Positions 1-11,263 of a stretch of 64,000 nucleotides of DNA are shown here, in pieces. Made by a program: the position numbers and the translations under genes. The notes under the pieces were generated by a model, which ran no database searches, had not been told where the DNA came from, and saw only the letters and a program-made list of their open reading frames with translations. Location of the stretch: the NCBI GenBank assembly GCA_015499995.1, contig JADNRV010000138.1, positions 62,001-126,000 of the forward strand. The letters run 5' to 3'. This stretch comes from Flammula alnicola (lineage: Eukaryota > Basidiomycota > Agaricomycetes > Agaricales > Strophariaceae). How positions within the stretch are numbered: position 1 is the first letter of the stretch; every line of letters begins with the position of its first letter.

Positions 1-1049
1 TCGAACCTAAGACATGGGAGCAAAAGCTGAAATGCAAGTAACCGTTGAGCCATGGAATATTTGACAAAGGCAACGTTAATAATATTGGAAAGCGCCCGCT
101 GGGCGAAAATTTCCAGGAAACCCAAAAAGGGAAGAAAATTCCGGCTGTTTATAGCCTAATCCGAAATTCGGATAAAAATTGGGTCAAAATGGTTTGGATA
201 AAAATCGCGAAATTTGGGCGGTTTGGGATTAGGCATTTTGGTGTACATTCAGGGGTCCTACCATCGTACCTGCCTCACGGGTACACCACCATTTGTAAAA
301 AATATGATCTCAACAATGCCGAAATTGATAGAGGCCATCACTCATGCGAACACCCCTGCCATACCCAGCCCATGTCGCCAACATCTGATCCCAAAATTGC
401 TGTCAGGAATATGATCAACAGGTCGGTGCGAGATGGGGATCTACATATGTGTACCAGACATGACCTGTAGACAGATTTTCTCAAAATATGGGTGAGATCT
501 GTGACCCACACGTTGATTATGTCGCTGACGATCTTTCTTCAAGGTGTCCAAGTTTCTTTCCCTACACGCCATTCAGCGGCGTGGGACAGGAAAGCCGGTG
601 GTTCGTTTATTTCTTTTTCTGCTTCCTTCCTTCCTGTCTCTTCTCTTTCCTCCGCCTCTCCTCTTTGTGCTCGTCATGTATCGTCAAACCTTTCGCCATT
701 AACGATGGCACTCTACCAATGTATTATCACCGCTCGTCACTCGTCGCCTTGCTCTGCACCACAAGCTGCATCCATATCAAGTTACCAACGTACAACGGCA
801 GACTTTCGTCACGGTTTGAGGTTCTCACAGGCTTTTTCGTCTGTTGACAATGCTAATCATAGTAAATCTTTGAATAGGCAGCTCTTGTTGGCCGTGAGGT
901 TCCCTTTTTCATGCGACAGTGCACGATCGAGAGCCAGCTTCAGCCACCGCGACAGCAGAGTCGTTGCAGCGCCCCCCTTTTCTTCTGTCAATGAGGCTTT
1001 TGTGGTATGTCCAATATTTTATCTTTTCTTCAGAATGGATTAACTCTTT
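1..1049. other. Unassigned leading stretch
   Basis: No convincing gene is seen. The short open frames overlap on the same strand, lack splice-site support and match no family I recognise. Part of the stretch (about 590-700) is pyrimidine-rich, as in many fungal promoters and 5' UTRs. Confidence 0.4.
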
Positions 1050-1484
1050 ATGCCGCCAAAGTTCTCCAGCACTGAGGTCAGCATGGAGCTTCTCCGAGTG
1101 CAGTCCATGCTCAAGAAACTCGTAAGTGTGTTATCATATGCTCCATTTTTACTCTGTTCTAACGGTCGGTAAGGTTGGCGTACTCGCATCGCCACCGTGA
1201 AGGACAATATCACTGGGGACGAGTTCAAGGAGTATGCGCGATGGCGACTCGGAGTCGAAATGGGGCGAGGGTGAGGATGCGGTTGACGGAGCCATCGAGT
1301 ATGTGCTGTATTTCTTTATATGATGCTTAATGCTCATGTTGGGCCTCGCTTTGTCTATTATAGAGATGCTTAACCCAGATGGCTTCCCAACCGGTACCAC
1401 TGCTACCTTCGAGCGGCTGTTCATCAAGGTCGAGCTCAAGAAAGTTCGTGCCGATGCCAAGGATTGTCCGACGAATGTGACACG
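1050..1484 (+). pseudogene. Exon-like fragments, product not recognised
   Basis: Three stretches look like exons. The first begins with an ATG at 1050 (MPPKFSSTEV...) and ends at a GTAAGT donor at 1122. The second starts after an AAG at 1173. The third (1364-1484) reads EMLNPDGFPTGTTATFERLF and ends at a GTATGC donor. The middle piece does not join to the others without stops, so this is either a decayed gene or a chance arrangement. I do not recognise the protein, and nothing nearby points to a role. Confidence 0.2.
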
Positions 1485-2021
1485 GTATGCCTTCTTGTTC
1501 TAACAGACCTTAGGTAGGCTCTGCATATGGTTTCATCAGGATCTTTGCCATTTCCTTTCGGGAACTGGATAACATGAATATGGGAGGGGCCGCGCTTGAG
1601 GAAGGTGTCGCTCTGTGAAATCCCCCTCTAGTTCTTTCTTTGTAGATAGCCCTACATACTGTATTTTCAATGAAACCTTTCTTTCTACCACAAAACTGTG
1701 AGATGGAACAAATACTCAAACCGCCAACCTCCATGATTCTGAATTATAATTTCAATGAAGCACATGTATGTAAATTGTATCACTGGAGCATTGCACAGGC
1801 CTGAGCAACATATGAGGTCAATGTGAATGCTCATCTGCATCCATTGTGTCACGCCCAGATGGTTTCTATATAGACCTGGCACCAGACTGGCATTAGGTCC
1901 GCGCCGACATGGGACCCATGTTGGCAGGTCAGCCGTACCACATGCGGAAATATGGTGGTCACATCATTGATCCCATATCACACACATCTTTTTACATTTT
2001 GGCGGTGTACGGGTTTAATCA

Positions 2022-2047
2022 GGGTACAGGTTTCCATACCTGTACCC
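2022..2047. repeat. Perfect 10-bp hairpin in a GTACCC-rich stretch
   Basis: Arms GGGTACAGGT and ACCTGTACCC are perfect complements around a 6-nt loop (TTCCAT). More TACCC/GTACCC motifs follow to about 2095, so this may be the end of a small decayed transposon. No partner terminus was found. Confidence 0.5.
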
Positions 2048-2810
2048 GTACCCCCACTTACCCGCGGCCGATACCCACGCGGGTTCCTGTACCCGTGTCG
2101 ATCACTACTCAAGCTTGAGATCAATCACACAAGAAAATTGTAGCAGAGGCAACTGCCCATGTCTACACCTGTCACCTTTTACCTCCATATTTATCTATCG
2201 CTTCAAATCCATATGCAACCTGCAGATGAGGTACGAAACCAAATTTCATTCACATTGTAGACAAACACTATCTAGAGTGCAGCAACCATACTTATACTAT
2301 CAATGCTGACAGGATGGTTGACTGTCCAGAATGTTGGGGCAAAGTGAACCTTGGGACTGTGTGCATCTCTAACCATGAAACACCATATTGGCAGTAATGC
2401 ATGTGTAAACGCAAAGAGGAAATGAGATAAAGCTGAGGCTGATGCAAAGCCAGAAATGTCAAAAAAGGTGATGTAGTACTATCATATATAGTATATTGGA
2501 TCACGTGTATGATTACATAGTTAGTTAGTCCCTCAGCAGTTTGAAAAAATCCAACCCTAGGTCGGATATTTTATTCCTTGCACCCCCTTGCGACTTGCGC
2601 ATTAAAAAAAAAAGAAAACGCGTCACTGCTCCTTGATGTATCCTGAAAATTAGTTCTCGAAGAATTTGCAGCAGTCTCGGCCTTAGTCTTACAGAGCAAG
2701 CAGGTGCATATCAAGCCTGTAGATTTAGATAGTAGCACTGAAGTCAATACGAATCTACGATAGAATCCGATGAACCAGGAGACCGTGACATCGGCCACTG
2801 TGACCGGCAA

Positions 2811-2840
2811 GTCATAACCTATGTCATGACAGGTTATGAC
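2811..2840. repeat. Nested palindrome
   Basis: GTCATAACCT (2811-2820) and AGGTTATGAC (2831-2840) are perfect 10-bp inverted arms. The 10-nt spacer ATGTCATGAC is itself palindromic at its centre (GTCATGAC), giving a stem within a stem. Confidence 0.55.
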
Positions 2841-5645
2841 ATGCCCGTAACCTCTGTATGACTTAACAGGACAACTGGCGGCCCGACTTGACAGTTGAAT
2901 GTCCGCCGTGTGAGATCTTGCTCTAATGTCGGTATCTGATTGTATCCTATAAATAACATCCTACATACATATGCCCGATTTTACAGTTCAATCCACGATG
3001 CGTCCGCTGCCGCTCATATCTCGTAGTGTTATTAGGGTGAAGAGCAGGCGAGATTACATTACAAATTGTATCTTTATCAAGATACTCACGCGAAACCATG
3101 AATCGCAGAACGCCCAAACTCGCGAGGACAGGCTTGACGGGATGGCCCACGACGACACTGGAACTGTTCGTAGCCTGATCTCCAATCGCGACTGGGTCCA
3201 TCGACAATATTTCTCGGGAAATGTGCCAGACACGGGGAGTTTTAATCGCTAGGTCCGTTCCAATGGTGGACATCTATAAGCTAGAAGGTGCGCTGATACC
3301 GGTCACATCACCTAGCATCTTGTCAGCCTGGGACGATGAAAGATGCATAAGATCCATTATTCACCAGAGTTGTAGACCCTCTGAGCGAAACTGTGGGTGT
3401 TTTCCATTGTGCATACTACGAACGACGCCAACAGTGAATGACTGGCATACGTAACCCACGCCATTCCTGGGCCTATCGGTCGTGATTTCATGGGAGTTTC
3501 AATAGACAAGAAGGATCCCTCATTCATAGATCATATTACTTTTCCCAACTGTGCAATTTGGACATCGAAGCGGTGCTTCGTGTTACTTATTTCTTCTCCT
3601 GAATTTCTTCCTTGTACATTTCCAATGCTGCCCACCGAACTTGACTTCCATAATAATGGAACTTGATTAAGTTTCTAGGAATAAGTGATGTGCAAGTCGT
3701 TGCACAAAGTTGTGGATCACCAGAAAATGCCTTTTCTCTCATCTGGAGATCATTGGGATTCATGGGAACTATAGCAGTCGAGTATGTCACTTATTCCAGA
3801 GAGAGAACGATACTATCCTAAAAATAAACCGTGACTAGACTATGTTTCAAGAGGCTTGCCCGATACAAGGGCGAGTTCTTGTAGGCGAGGCTGAATTTTC
3901 GTGCGTGAACGTGCCGTAAACAGAGAGCATCGCTTATCAGGTTTTACTTCGGGTTGAATCCGCCAAATACGCGCTTCAGCATAAGCGCATTTGAAGGTGC
4001 GCAAGATTTGATTGTTCTCTCGACCTAGGCGAAAGACGGCCTCAGACGGCGTCGTTTTAAGTGATAGTCGGATGGATATCATTATCATGGGAACCTGGGG
4101 TATTATTTTCGACCGTCAGGTGAGACACCAAAATTATTGGGGAGGATCCAGAGTATCTTAAACAGAGACCAAGAGAATCGCCTGAACAAGACGACGGAGG
4201 CCAAGTATGGCGCCCCTTTTATTAAAGAAAATTTAAAAGTATGCCAAATCATGAAGGACTCGACAGGCTTCGTTCCAGAAGCCCGATTCCTGTACGGTAA
4301 AGCAGTGAGACTGATGGCACGATAAGTGCCACAGACTGAACATGCACGGACGACGTTGTCTAGGCCGTACGGTTAAGAGCGAAAATTAATTTAAAAGGCT
4401 GATCAGGGATTCAATGTGTCGTGACGTTTGATTCGAGCGGCATGGCTACACTTGTCTCCGTCTATCCAGTCAATCCCGCGTGAATCTCAGGACCAGTCTG
4501 CCATCGGGAACGTCTCGTTGATAGTGTCTCTCCCTCAACCTTCCCCGTCAAAATATACATTTGTGGGACTCAAGTTCAGCACCAGCTGCTACTTGCCATC
4601 GTCGACATGCCGAAGAGAAACAGTTGATTATTCCAGAAATGTGGGTGATGTCCGTCCTGCTGAAGACGCAAGGGTATCAGCGAACGACATCAGGAGACAA
4701 GTTCAAGCTCGAGTGCAGTTCAACTGCGTAGCGGCGTCGCTCATGTGGACAAGGGAAGATAGTTGACCCTCCCGAGCGGAATGGAATCGGGGAGGACAAG
4801 AAGGATTCGACATTTGAATGCGATATAGGGGAGCCGATAGAGCTCGCCGCCTGGATCATGGCACCAGGGTCGAGAAACGCGAGTCTGGCAAAGCTCGTCT
4901 TGAGGTCGAGCTGGAAAGCCACCACGTTGTCGAGGTCACAAGCCAAGCAGTCAACGTTCAACCCACGGGAGTCAGCAGCATACTTTGCTTATTTCTAGAT
5001 ATTGTCAACCCAAAATTTAATTCATGGTGAGATTTTTGACCCGTGGTGCCAGTTAGTTCTGCATGGCTTTAGTGAGATCAAACATAGTACTAGTATAGAA
5101 AGCGGGTCTACGTGCATTAGAAATACCACATCGCTGTGGCTTTTTTAGCACCGCGAGCCTCCGCAAGCCCGACAAGATTGATAACAGGCGTTCGGGTGTC
5201 GATGTTTCGCTTTTCGAGACATCACTGAACTCCACAGAAAATTCCCAGGGTCACATGCGTGACGCTCTCACGCGGTTGCAAATAACTTTAACAACTTAAA
5301 TAAGTCTGTTCAATCGCTTGAATTTAAGCGAGGATTTAGAGACCGTAAATTTGAGATCCTGGATCTCTCGCAGCCCTGAAGAGGAATTCGAGCCGAGTGA
5401 CGTGAACTTCGGCTGCCCGTCTTCCCCGGCTGTGCTCATCTCGATCTCCCCATTCCCAAAGTCGGCGGCTGCAGCTGCTCTGCCAAAAAATGGACTCTGG
5501 AGCGGACTGTCTGTCATACACTAAGCCAGTTCAGTCCAGTTCAATTTGAAATGTATGGTAACGTTCTGGCTAGTGACATCTCTATAGATGAGATGCCCTG
5601 TAACTTTGAAGTAACTGTCCGTAGAGCGCTGTAGGCGCCAGAGAA

Positions 5646-5957
5646 TCATGATGGGGAACCTAACCTGCAAGACTTAAGTTTGGGTTGAAGCTCGAAGCCG
5701 AGCACTTGCATGACACGCGTGTTTGACACGTGTGCTTGCGCAATGCCAGACGCGATGACCACCTTGCCCGACGCGAGAATATGTCTAATGACAGCTTCAA
5801 AATGCTGAGTACATGTGAACAAGCAACAACTGTTCGTTGTTGCTTGTTGCTCGAGAGTCAAAAGGGCTGAGGTGGGTGGGACCATCTGTGGTGCAGGCGG
5901 CAAAATCACGACGGCATGTGCGAAATCATGACTGGTGAGTCGTGGACTGGGGTACAT
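5646..5957 (-). pseudogene. TATA-binding-protein-like relic (left copy)
   Basis: On the minus strand an open frame reads VPPTSALLTLEQQ, then a piece with FEAVIRHILASGKVVIASG, then RVMQVLGFELQPK. This follows the order of the first TBP saddle repeat as I remember it (F-A-A-V-I-M-R-I, ASGK-V-V-TG, R-K-Y-A-R-I-x-Q-K-L-G-F). The middle of the repeat is missing and a 13-bp hairpin (5818-5848) sits where the start of the repeat should be. The leader TLEQQ and the GF tail are shared with a second relic at 11.5-11.86 kb in the same orientation. It is a fragment that cannot encode a functional TBP. The assignment rests on motif order only. Confidence 0.5.
5818..5848. repeat. 13-bp perfect hairpin inside the left TBP relic
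   Basis: AACAAGCAACAAC (5818-5830) and GTTGTTGCTTGTT (5836-5848) are perfectly complementary around a 5-nt loop (TGTTC). It overlaps the codons for the EQQ leader of the relic, so it could have formed by inverted duplication of that leader. Confidence 0.6.
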
Positions 5958-6657
5958 CGGTCCGTAAGTATGGTGCTTTTAACTTTGAGTTGAGCACTAA
6001 CTTCTAAGTGTTGTAACTTGTAAGAGCTGGACAAAATAAATAATCCAGGGAATGAAAGACTGTTTGATTGTCAGGGCACCGGGGAAAGCGAGGCCTGCAC
6101 TGCTGACGGAACATCATTTCCGGGCTCCGTTCCGCTTAAATCCAGGAGAATTTAAGCCAAATTTAAGATAATTGATGGTTATGAGCAGTTTACAGTGCTT
6201 TTCCTTAAATTTATCTCTCGGAACACCTAAAGCACTCCCCTCCCAACCTCGGAATGCTTCAAAATAACATTCTTGATATTTCAAAGGTGTATTACAAGAT
6301 ATACAAATGTTCAATGTGCCTTCCATTTGACCTTTTGGCAATGTAACCAAATTTGAGCGCGCCATAGTCAAGACGCGCACGCGCATAATTGCCCGTGATG
6401 GGATCACGTGAAGGTTGAAGCCCGTGTTATGACTCATCACTCACTGAGTATCACTCAACGCCCGTCGCCAGCCTGAACCTGATATCACTGATCAGGCTTA
6501 TCAGCAATCATCAAAACCTCTTCATGCCCACAATCTGCTCAGTACGCATCTCTTCTCCCCACCCATTTCTATCAGATTGCTTGATTCCTGGATGGTGATA
6601 TGCTAATGGTATGTGAGATTTTGAAACTGTGATGTCAGAGCAAGACATTCAAGCTCA
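5958..6657. other. Intergenic, upstream of the nuclease gene
   Basis: No gene is seen. The stretch separates the left TBP relic from the promoter of the GEN1-like gene. If a mobile unit covers the nuclease gene, its left boundary may lie here, but no terminal repeat could be recognised. Confidence 0.4.
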
Positions 6658-6665
6658 TATATAAA
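6658..6665 (+). promoter_or_regulatory. TATA-like box of the GEN1-like gene
   Basis: TATATAAA ends 59 nt before the ATG at 6725, a plausible core-promoter position for a short fungal 5' UTR. No experimental support. Confidence 0.4.
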
Positions 6666-6724
6666 TGACAGTAACTGCCCTTCGGAATCAACACTCATTT
6701 GCTGTCTTATGTGCGTCTATCAAT

Positions 6725-8633
6725 ATGGGGGTTAAAAATCTTTGGAAGGTTGGTTTTTTCTTTCTGATGATTTATGAAGATTGACCAGTGTTCTGCCAGG
6801 TGCTCAGTCCAGCCGTTCAGCGTCGCTACTTTCCCGAAATTGCTGTTAGAGAAGGATTCGAAGGCAAGCGCCATGATACTGGTGTTATCGTATTGGGTAT
6901 TGATGCAAGGTACGTCTAATCTAACCGTTCCTTGGCACCCGAAATATTGATGTCCGAATTTACCTAGTGCTTGGTTTTTTCAGTGCCAGACTGCGTTCGG
7001 TTGCCATCCACGCCATTCTCAGGCTGGCCAGAACCCTGAGCTTAAGGCTCTTTTCTACCGGCTCGCCTGGCTTTCTCGATCTCCAACAAGTGTTCTTTTT
7101 GTTTTTGATGGCCCTGGTAGACCGAAGATGAAACGCGGAAAGCATGTGCGCTCTCCGCCCCACTGGATGACCAGGAAGTTCCGTGAGCTTGCAGAGGGCT
7201 TTGGCTTCTATTGCCGCACAGTAGGTTATTTTACTTCATAAGAAAGTGTCTCGTTCAGAGTAACGGTGACGTTGCAGGCCCCTGGCGAGGCCGAAGCAGA
7301 GCTTGCTTTCCTCAATGAAATTCAAGCAGTAGATTTGGTGGTCACCAACGATAGTGATATTTTTCTCTTCGGTGCAACACATGTTATGCGAAGGTACATT
7401 TTTTGCTTGTACAAAGACAGTTGCTTATTCAAGCCACATAGCCTCAATTCACAAACTCCCCAGAACCGCGACAACGTTGAAATTTATACCGCTGATGCCA
7501 TGGCCCTGCAAAATAATCGCCTGATTAATCGTGCAGGCTTTTTATTTTTGGCGGTGATGCATGGCGGTGATTACTCTGTACGTACACCTTTTTGGAGCCT
7601 AATCAATCATTTAATTTTTCTCTAGAATGGCCTTCGTGGCTGCGGCTTAGCCATCACCACCGCTCTGGCTAAGGGGCCGCTTCCAGCTTTGCTATATGAT
7701 GCAATCACAAACCTCACTGGTGCCGACTTGGTGAATGCATTGAGAGATTGGAACGTAAGGTTGAAAGAAGAATTAGAAAGTGATCCATGGGGGTGGGTCG
7801 GGGGAAAACACCCAGCCCTGGCACGACAAATTCCGGAAGACTTCCCGAGTATTGAGATTTTGCAACTATATCGATTTCCGCTTACATCGCAGACATCGTC
7901 CCAGCCAATCAGCAACATTTCAGCATGGCTTGTCCCTGGTCTCCCAGATACACGGAGATTGGCGATCCTGTGTGAATCGCTTTTTGGATGGGGCCCCGAC
8001 ATCTTAACTCATTTTTGCAACAACGTTTGGGACGGTCACTTTATTCGGCACCTTGTAAAGGTAAATTCTTTCCACTCTTTCAAACGTGAGATCTAACTTG
8101 TTTTTTTTTCATCTTTAGGCATCGATCTCACCGTCAATCGCACCATTGCCCGGAGGCACTCCACTCGGTCCTGATGCTATTCGCTACATCACACTGGCGC
8201 GCACTCACGATAACTCGCCATCGATCTACCCTTCATACAGGGTTGAGATCTGGTTATCTTCCGTCACGATCGAGGCTTTCAATGCCATTCGGGATAGTCT
8301 TCCGTCGGGACACTTGGCACCCGGCAGCTCGTCCATTATCAGCTTACGTTTGTGGGTCCCGGGTCCTATCATGACCGCTGCTGTCAGTGGCGAGGTGGAA
8401 ACATATCATGCTGCGCACCCTGGCCATGCCTTTTCACCTCGAGCACCATACATTCCAGTAAGCTAAGGCCATGTAATATTTTTTTCAGAAGGGTAACACT
8501 ATTTTTTTAGATTCTTTCAGATGTTGAAATGGCTGCAGCTTCCGGAGGTCCAGCTCAGGGTTCTGTCAGGGTAGACGGTGCAACAGGAAGTAATTTATTA
8601 AGCTACATAGATCTTACGGGTGATGACGACTAG
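6725..8633 (+). CDS. XPG/Rad2-family nuclease, GEN1/Yen1 Holliday-junction-resolvase-like
   Basis: Model: join(6725..6748, 6800..6909, 6968..7220, 7278..7393, 7442..7577, 7626..8060, 8119..8457, 8511..8633), 511 aa, uninterrupted. It starts with the XPG N-terminal signature MGVKNLWK. The metal-binding acids of the family are all present: D43 (GIDAS), D92 (FVFDGPG), E133/E135 (APGEAEAEL), D154/D156 (TNDSD) and D211 (MHGGDYS), the last leading into the helix-hairpin segment NGLRGCG. Family members cut branched DNA, and the GEN1/Yen1 branch cuts Holliday junctions in the nucleus. The C-terminal 150 residues are not the FEN1 PCNA-binding type. The protein ends YIDLTGDDD, which looks like a SUMO-interacting motif. 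From memory, basidiomycetes carry many copies annotated as PIN-domain-like proteins. The recombinase gene starts 139 bp downstream on the same strand. Whether it acts as a true resolvase is inference. Confidence 0.9.
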
Positions 8634-8772
8634 CTATTTTATTTCACAATATTATCGTACAACTGTATTACAATATATGTTTCAGAAGTGATCAGAGAGC
8701 GAAGATGGCCTCAGATAGACGGAAAATCTTCGAGGCAAAACCATATCACACTTATTCTACCAACCGAGCATC

Positions 8773-11263
8773 ATGGGATGCAACAGAAAGCCCAACAAGA
8801 AGTCAAAGTCAAAGTCCTCGACAGCTTGCCAGCCTTCTAAAAGCTACGCTGAGGCTCGAAAAGGCGTATCGGAAACAATTCGGCAGCACGGAAAGTCGCA
8901 GAACACAACGGGCAACTATGAGGGCTATGTCCGACGGGGCAAAGAATTTCTGGCGATGTTCGCCAATGAGGGGGAAGCGGCCAATGGTGATATTGATGAT
9001 GGGGATGGGGATCGAGGTGCAGAGTCGCCTGACGATGCCGACAATGGTATGGACCCCTGTTTCCGAGAGGCATTCGACGGACCTCCAATCAAGTGTACAC
9101 CAATTGCGATTGCGATGTTCATGGGATATAAGTGTATCGACGAAAACCTCGGGAAGTCGACTGCATCTGGTATTCAAGCGGCATTTCTGGAATACTACAG
9201 TAAATTGTACGTTGCAGCTTCTATTAAATTATAAGCTTTTTTGACTAATAATTATGTATCAGGGCAGGGGACAAATACCGTGGTCTGTGGAGGTACGATG
9301 AAATCCGACAGGAATGGCTAGGCAACCCAGTTCGTTCCGCCGAGGTCGAGGATATGCTGGAGGCGTGCAAAAATAAGGACGGCGAGGGCGAGCGGACACA
9401 TTCACGTGCTATGACCATCCAGGACATGAAGAGACTCTACGAATACATCAGAGACAACTGTCCAGACGACAATGGAAAAGATGGTCTTACCGTTGAACAA
9501 ATCGCAGAGCGGGGCCAAAGCCTGCTTTTCAACGCTTTTGCGAGCACTGGATTTACACTCTGGACACGGTCAGCTCATAGTTAGAAATTTCGGATGCATT
9601 TCAATCACTCACCTATCTTGTTCAGGAACTGCGAGACGACTGTTCTTCGTTATAAAGACTTCGAGTTTGCGCCTAATCGCCGTGAAGGGTCTCCAGAAAA
9701 TGACCATGGTCCATGTTGGTTCCGAGTCAACCTACGAAACCGAAAAAACTGGCAAAAGAGGATGAAGAATGGAGAAACGCAGCTGAGTGGTAATTTCCGA
9801 CACACCTTCGGTCATCACAACATCTACTTACCAATTGACACAGGTCACTGCTACAAGATCTACCAACAGCCGAAGAACCCTGAGGTTGACATGTATGCCC
9901 GTCTTCTCGACTGGCTGGAATTCTACGAGAAGTACTTACTGGGCCGTCCTCTTGAACCTACTGACTTCATCTTTCCAAACATTGGGGCTACCGGTGTCTC
10001 TGTTCACGCAAAGAAAGAGATGTCAGCAAATAAAGCGCAAAAAATGATATCTGAGATGGCAAACAGAGCGAATGTCCGTGGAGCAATGCACTTTACCACG
10101 CATTGTTTCCGCAGAGGTGGAGCACAATATCGCTTCATGTTTGCGCCTATCGGGCAGAGGTGGACTCTGGCTCGTATTCGTTGGTGGGGTGGGTGGGCTA
10201 AAGGAGAGCATGTAAGCGGACTTTTTCATATTACATCTAAACGACGAACTGATTATCAAATTTGATGAAGCGTGATACCTTGATAAGATATCTTCTCGAC
10301 GAACTCTACACCTATGAGGAAGATCATAGTGACGCACTATGCCCTTTTGACCATCAGGTCTCTCTTTCACATGCAGGAGAACATGCCGAAATCAAACCCT
10401 TGACTGCCGCTGAATCGCGCGCACTATTTACTGAGCAAAGTCTGGTTCTGGAGCAGCGGTTTAGACAGTTGACCTCGCTTTTGGAGCCCTTATATGCCCG
10501 CCAAGGCATGTTAAATCATGCCTCACTTATCGGTCCAGGAATTTATGTGGGTATCTCTTTTTTTCATGTCCAGCTATGCATTTAAGCTAATTGTCACTAC
10601 AATTTCCGACAGCCACCAGCACAGGCCCAGCAAATTGGGTCCACATTCACAGGAGCAATTCCCCAACCATCAAATATCCATCCAAGCTCCGGCGTGCTTG
10701 TGAATAATACCTATCTCAACTCGTCCAATATTCTCATGGCGGGAGACGGCATTGACAAAGGATCGGACACATGTCGAAAAAATTCTCGACCTAACACGTC
10801 CAAGCGAGCACCTTCCTTGCAAAATCCAACCCACATTGTCCCCGAAATCAGTCGCGCACTGGGAGCCGAAGCATGGGAGCAGGTCATCAAGGACTGGGAG
10901 GAAGCAGACCCGCTTCGATCTCTCCATGTCGCGCTTAAGGACTGGCACCCTGATTGGCACAAACAAAATAAAGAAAGCGCAAAATATGGTCAGCGACGAC
11001 TAATAGCAACAGAGTTTATTATACAGTAAGCAACTAATGTATGGGCGTGATTTACTTTGCTTTCTCACTCTTTCTTCAACAGATACAGCCGCGATAAAGA
11101 TCGGTTCCAGGCCGATTACCCAGAGCACAAATTTGGGATTACACGCATGCTCCGTGCGATAAGGTCCAGACGACAAGCTCAAGGCACATGCCTTCGTCGC
11201 GAAAGCCGGCGTACCAGAGATCAGAATGATAGCAATAGAAATAGCGGCGATAATCACGAATAG
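8773..11263 (+). CDS. Crypton-like tyrosine recombinase with GCR1_C-like DNA-binding domain
   Basis: Model: join(8773..9206, 9263..9568, 9626..10211, 10271..10546, 10613..11025, 11083..11263), 731 aa, open throughout. Residues 1-150 hold a basic N-terminus followed by a helical SAM-like part. The catalytic domain follows: R247 in GFTLWTRN, the H-x-x-R box H406-C-F-R409 (THCFRRGGAQ), a W-rich stretch RWWGGW (432-437) and the candidate nucleophile Y449 (TLIRYLLDEL). These match the R, HxxR, H/W, Y order of tyrosine recombinases. Residues of about 605-672 (VPEISRALG, WEQVIKDWEEADP, LKDWHPDWH, QRRLIATEF) resemble the GCR1_C DNA-binding domain that fungal Cryptons carry C-terminally. Cryptons are YR-only DNA transposons that recombine short target sites through a Holliday junction. 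The ORF ends inside a 25-bp tandem duplication (11234-11283) that moved the stop. Element ends were not identified. Confidence 0.88.

Larger units (their letters stand above)
1485..5645. other. Gene-poor region, unassigned
   Basis: About 4.2 kb without a gene I can defend. It holds two clear hairpins (2022-2047 and 2811-2840) and a run of TACCC/GTACCC motifs at about 2040-2095. A minus-strand frame at 5296-5517 begins MTDSPLQSPFFGRAAAAADF and sits just downstream of the TBP relic on the same strand; it may be another fragment of that decayed locus, but I do not recognise it. A plus-strand stretch at about 4690-4990 looks exon-like without a recognisable product. Confidence 0.4.

Noticed and set aside
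6725..8633. FEN1 or EXO1 identity for the XPG nuclease
   Set aside because: No C-terminal PCNA-interaction box or EXO1-type tail; N-terminal MGVKNLW and the spacing of XPG-N and XPG-I blocks fit the GEN1/Yen1 branch better.
8705..9244. Alternative start of the recombinase at 8705
   Set aside because: That frame is different from the one carrying the conserved N-terminal domain and does not splice in phase to exon 2; the ATG at 8773 does.
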